Source: Bacteroidaceae bacterium (lineage in GTDB: Bacteria; Bacteroidota; Bacteroidia; Bacteroidales; Bacteroidaceae). From it: a stretch of DNA of 37,393 nt. The stretch spans positions 1 to 37,393 of the forward strand of contig JAILRU010000093.1 of NCBI GenBank assembly GCA_024697945.1, read 5' to 3'. Below the pieces are notes generated by a model. It was not told the origin of the DNA, did not search any database, and worked only from the letters and a program-made list of their open reading frames with translations. This document shows positions 35,766 to 37,393 of the stretch, one piece after another; positions within the stretch are counted from its first letter, which is position 1; the number at the start of each line of letters is the position of its first letter. The position numbers and the translations under genes are program-made.

Positions 35766-35807
35766 CATAAAACATTTAAGGTATGAACTATATTTCAAAA
35801 ATTGTCG

Positions 35808-35815
35808 TACCTTTG
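35808..35815 (+). promoter_or_regulatory. Proximal -7 box of xpt
   Basis: TACCTTTG, 24 nt before the xpt start codon at 35840. Two boxes 50 nt apart suggest tandem promoters; no purine-riboswitch-like structure was recognised between them. Confidence 0.6.
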
Positions 35816-35839
35816 CACTGAAAAGAAAGGATTATTATC

Positions 35840-36412
35840 ATGGAAGAACTTAAACAACGGATTTTGACAGAGGGACGCGCCAAGGTAGAAGGCGGTGTCG
35901 TACTGGTCGGCAGTTTCCTTAACCATCAACTTGATCCGCAGTTAATGATGCATTGTGCCGAGGAGTTTGCTCGTGTATTCAAGGATTCGGGCATCAACAA
36001 GATTGTAACCATTGAGGCTTCTGGTATTGCGCCTGCCATCATGACAGGCTATCTGATGCATCTGCCAGTTGTGTTTATCAAGAAGAAACAACCTAAGACC
36101 GTTGATGAGTCCTGGAAGTCGAGGGTGTGGTCGTTCACACGCGACGGCGAGACAACCGTATGCATCGCCAAAGAGTTCCTGACTGAAAAAGACCGAATTC
36201 TCTTCCTCGATGACTTCCTGGCCGAAGGACATGCTTCCGGAAGCGTTATTCATCTATGTCGCCAATCGGGTGCTCAGATTGTGGGCATGGGATTCCTGGT
36301 AGAGAAAGGTTTCGCTGGTGGGGGCCAGTTCCTACGTGACCACAATATCAACTACCACGCCCTTGCTACCATAACCCGTATCAGCGAGGACAATTCTCTC
36401 GAAGTAGCCTAA
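35840..36412 (+). CDS. xpt: Xanthine phosphoribosyltransferase
   Basis: The 190-residue protein matches Xpt over its length: MEELKQRILTEGRAKVEGGV, VGSFLNHQLDPQLM, IVTIEASGIAPAIMTGYLM, VVFIKKKQPKT and the PRPP-binding loop RILFLDDFLAEGHASGSV, then GMGFLVEKGFAGGG. It converts xanthine and PRPP to XMP in purine salvage. Type-I PRTase residues (DDFLAEG..S) are intact. Tandem -7 boxes lie upstream. A relic of a phage-like gene begins 5 nt after its stop. Confidence 0.97.
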   Translation: MEELKQRILTEGRAKVEGGVVLVGSFLNHQLDPQLMMHCAEEFARVFKDSGINKIVTIEASGIAPAIMTGYLMHLPVVFIKKKQPKTVDESWKSRVWSFTRDGETTVCIAKEFLTEKDRILFLDDFLAEGHASGSVIHLCRQSGAQIVGMGFLVEKGFAGGGQFLRDHNINYHALATITRISEDNSLEVA

Positions 36413-36417
36413 AACAT

Positions 36418-36473
36418 CGGGGCATCATAGTAGAAGCTTTGGACCAGAAAAAAAAATCAGCAGAATGTACTAG
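36418..36473 (+). pseudogene. Second relic of the 36680-37111 gene 3' end
   Basis: The sequence GGGCATCATAGTAGAAGC and what follows to the TAG at 36473 match the last ~18 codons of the intact gene (GIIAEALDRKKFGRMH), with a changed A-run near 36449-36456. It lies directly after xpt. Confidence 0.65.
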
Positions 36474-36487
36474 GCTTCTTCTACTAA

Positions 36488-36670
36488 CAGGAGAAGGTAC
36501 GGGTAGAACGGGAACATATCTACCTTGACCCGCGTATCTCTTTCAATGAGATTCCGCAGTATTTCTTCTCAGGATGCGCTTGCGCCTACTTCCAAGTGGC
36601 TACTGATGTATATACGGACTTGCACTTCAATACCGAGGAATGGAACACGGACATGGGTATTTCCTGCTAA
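36488..36670 (+). pseudogene. 5'-truncated phage-like gene fragment
   Basis: An open frame without a start, preceded by a stop, encodes EREHIYLDPRISFNEIPQYF then ACAYFQVATDVYTDLHFNTE and ends DMGISC. The composition is protein-like and it ends 9 nt before the next start, as neighbouring phage structural genes would. The family was not recognised. Confidence 0.4.
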
Positions 36671-36679
36671 TCTTTTTCT

Positions 36680-37111
36680 ATGGAGAAACAACTTACAGAA
36701 CAACAGGCCATCGAGGAACGAGCAAAGTACGTGGCTGCGTTCAATGATACGATGATTAAAATCTGGCAGGAACAGATTACGCTCCTTGGGGTGATTGACA
36801 CTGGCCAGCTGCTGCGCTCTCCGGTTGTGGTTCGCGCTACGGCAGACGGCAAGGTGTCGGAGGTGCATCTGTCCCAGGCTTTCCTCGAATATGGCTTGTG
36901 GCAAGATTACGGCACTGGAAAAGAGGTGCCGAGGGGGAACAATGGCGATTTGGGCAAACCCAAAGTGCGCAAAGCTCGCCACTGGTTCTCTCGGAAATAC
37001 TATATGTCGGTGATGAACATCAAGGAGTTCATGGCGGATTCGCTTGGCAGACAGTTCCAGGGCATCATTGCTGAAGCGCTGGATAGGAAGAAGTTTGGCA
37101 GAATGCACTAA
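36680..37111 (+). CDS. Phage-like structural or tail-associated protein
   Basis: The 143-residue protein (MEKQLTEQQAIEERAKYVAA ... GVIDTGQLLRSPVVV ... EYGLWQDYGTGKEVPRGNNG ... HWFSRKYYMSVMNIKEFMAD, ending GRMH) resembles the small HK97-gp10-like virion proteins of Mu-like prophages in Bacteroidetes: a helical start, a DTG..L..S motif and a YG.G segment. No other intact phage gene is visible, so it is an isolated piece of a prophage. Relics of its 3' end are at 31901-32095 and 36418-36473. It may still be expressed, but probably has no role alone. Confidence 0.6.
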   Translation: MEKQLTEQQAIEERAKYVAAFNDTMIKIWQEQITLLGVIDTGQLLRSPVVVRATADGKVSEVHLSQAFLEYGLWQDYGTGKEVPRGNNGDLGKPKVRKARHWFSRKYYMSVMNIKEFMADSLGRQFQGIIAEALDRKKFGRMH

Positions 37112-37129
37112 TTTAACACAATGTCGTTG

Positions 37130-37393
37130 TCATCGGGTGCCTATGATTGTTGCATTTGATGGCTTCATACGATGAATCTCTGTTTTGATAAAGCCTGCAT
37201 CATCAAGCATTGTCTTCAATTCCTCGGGTGAATAGGCCGTCATACCCTCCACGACTTTTGTCCACATGGAGTCACCTGCAACAACTTCTACCATAATAGC
37301 GAACTTACCGCCAGGCTTCAGTACACGGCGGACTTCCTGCAAACAATTAGGGAGACTTGGCCAAAAATAAACCGTCTCAACCGCCGTTACGAG
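37130..37393 (-). CDS. Class I SAM-dependent methyltransferase, partial at window end
   Basis: The last 87 residues of a leftward gene are present; the start lies beyond 37393. They read VTAVETVYFWPSLPNCLQEV then RRVLKPGGKFAIMVEVVAGD and YSPEELKTMLDDAGFIKTEI. The TVYFWP..P..L.EVxRVLKPGGxxxI segment is motif IV-V of methyltransferase_11 small-molecule methylases. An internal Met at 37342 is not the start because the frame continues with conserved residues. The substrate is unknown. Confidence 0.85.
   Translation of the reverse strand, partial: LVTAVETVYFWPSLPNCLQEVRRVLKPGGKFAIMVEVVAGDSMWTKVVEGMTAYSPEELKTMLDDAGFIKTEIHRMKPSNATIIGTR

Noticed and set aside
35766..35839. Purine riboswitch upstream of xpt
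   Set aside because: No three-helix junction with the conserved loop and junction sequences could be formed in the short leader.
36569..37108. 179-residue minus-strand ORF
   Set aside because: Antisense to the phage-like gene, whose plus frame is confirmed by the conserved relic copies.
1..37393. tRNA and rRNA genes
   Set aside because: No T-loop plus acceptor-stem combination or rRNA core sequence was seen on either strand; a covariance search was not possible.

Overview
The window looks like a chromosomal segment of a gut or rumen Bacteroidales bacterium, most likely of the Prevotella/Segatella group. Three things point there: many Bacteroidetes-type -7 boxes (TAnnTTTG) with a TTTG/TTG box 19-20 nt upstream; a PorT-like type IX secretion (T9SS) protein together with two secreted enzymes that carry short T9SS-like C-terminal tails; and a carbohydrate-active enzyme set (GH30, PL38-like lyase, GH28-like/GH88 fusion, GH9, DUF1080). 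No rRNA, tRNA or CRISPR array was found.

Layout. 0.1-8.3 kb: porT-like gene, 2x[4Fe-4S] ferredoxin, a 5'-nucleotidase split into two genes, rplS, a secreted GH30 enzyme, and a lipoprotein/TPR/SpoIIE-type phosphatase. 8.3-9.7 kb: repeat-rich stretch with decayed genes (DUF1016 nuclease relic). 9.7-12.4 kb: five-gene operon (unknown protein, agmatine-deiminase-like enzyme, Sel1 protein, Nudix hydrolase, DUF4298). 12.6-15.3 kb: NapH-like Fe-S membrane protein, WYL regulator, glycerate kinase. 15.3-17.8 kb, minus strand: GlsB-like protein, thioredoxin-like protein, YbjQ, membrane metallophosphoesterase. 17.8-18.9 kb: repeats. 18.9-22.7 kb: DpnII-type restriction-modification (RM) island with a KilA-N gene, a wHTH-nuclease, an unknown protein and a truncated second methyltransferase. 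22.7-29.8 kb: partly decayed uronan-degradation locus (broken GH43, intact PL38-like lyase, broken hydrolase joined to a GH97 tail, and a 1186-residue three-enzyme fusion). 30.0-31.9 kb: divergent pair of a VWA protein and a sigma-factor/macro-like fusion. 32.1-34.7 kb: beta-glucan genes (GH16 relic, DUF1080 lipoprotein, GH9). 34.7-37.4 kb: GNAT, thioesterase, xpt, phage-gene relics and a methyltransferase running off the end.

The strongest unexplained signal is in the repeats. Two intergenic arrays (8406-8493 and 29804-29891) each hold four palindromic units of exactly 22 bp, with unrelated sequences. Three other arrays (9310-9430, 18110-18142, 18508-18573) have an 11-bp period. A shared helical-turn spacing with no shared sequence suggests selection on spacing. 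Separately, short repeats sit inside coding regions: in signal peptides, interdomain linkers and both T9SS tails. A filled/empty-site comparison (32002-32041 against the intact copy near 37057) supports real insertion of a 40-nt element. The other notable genes are the lyase/beta-helix/GH88 fusion and the sigma-factor/macro-like fusion beside a VWA protein.

All family assignments come from reading motifs by eye; no database search was run.
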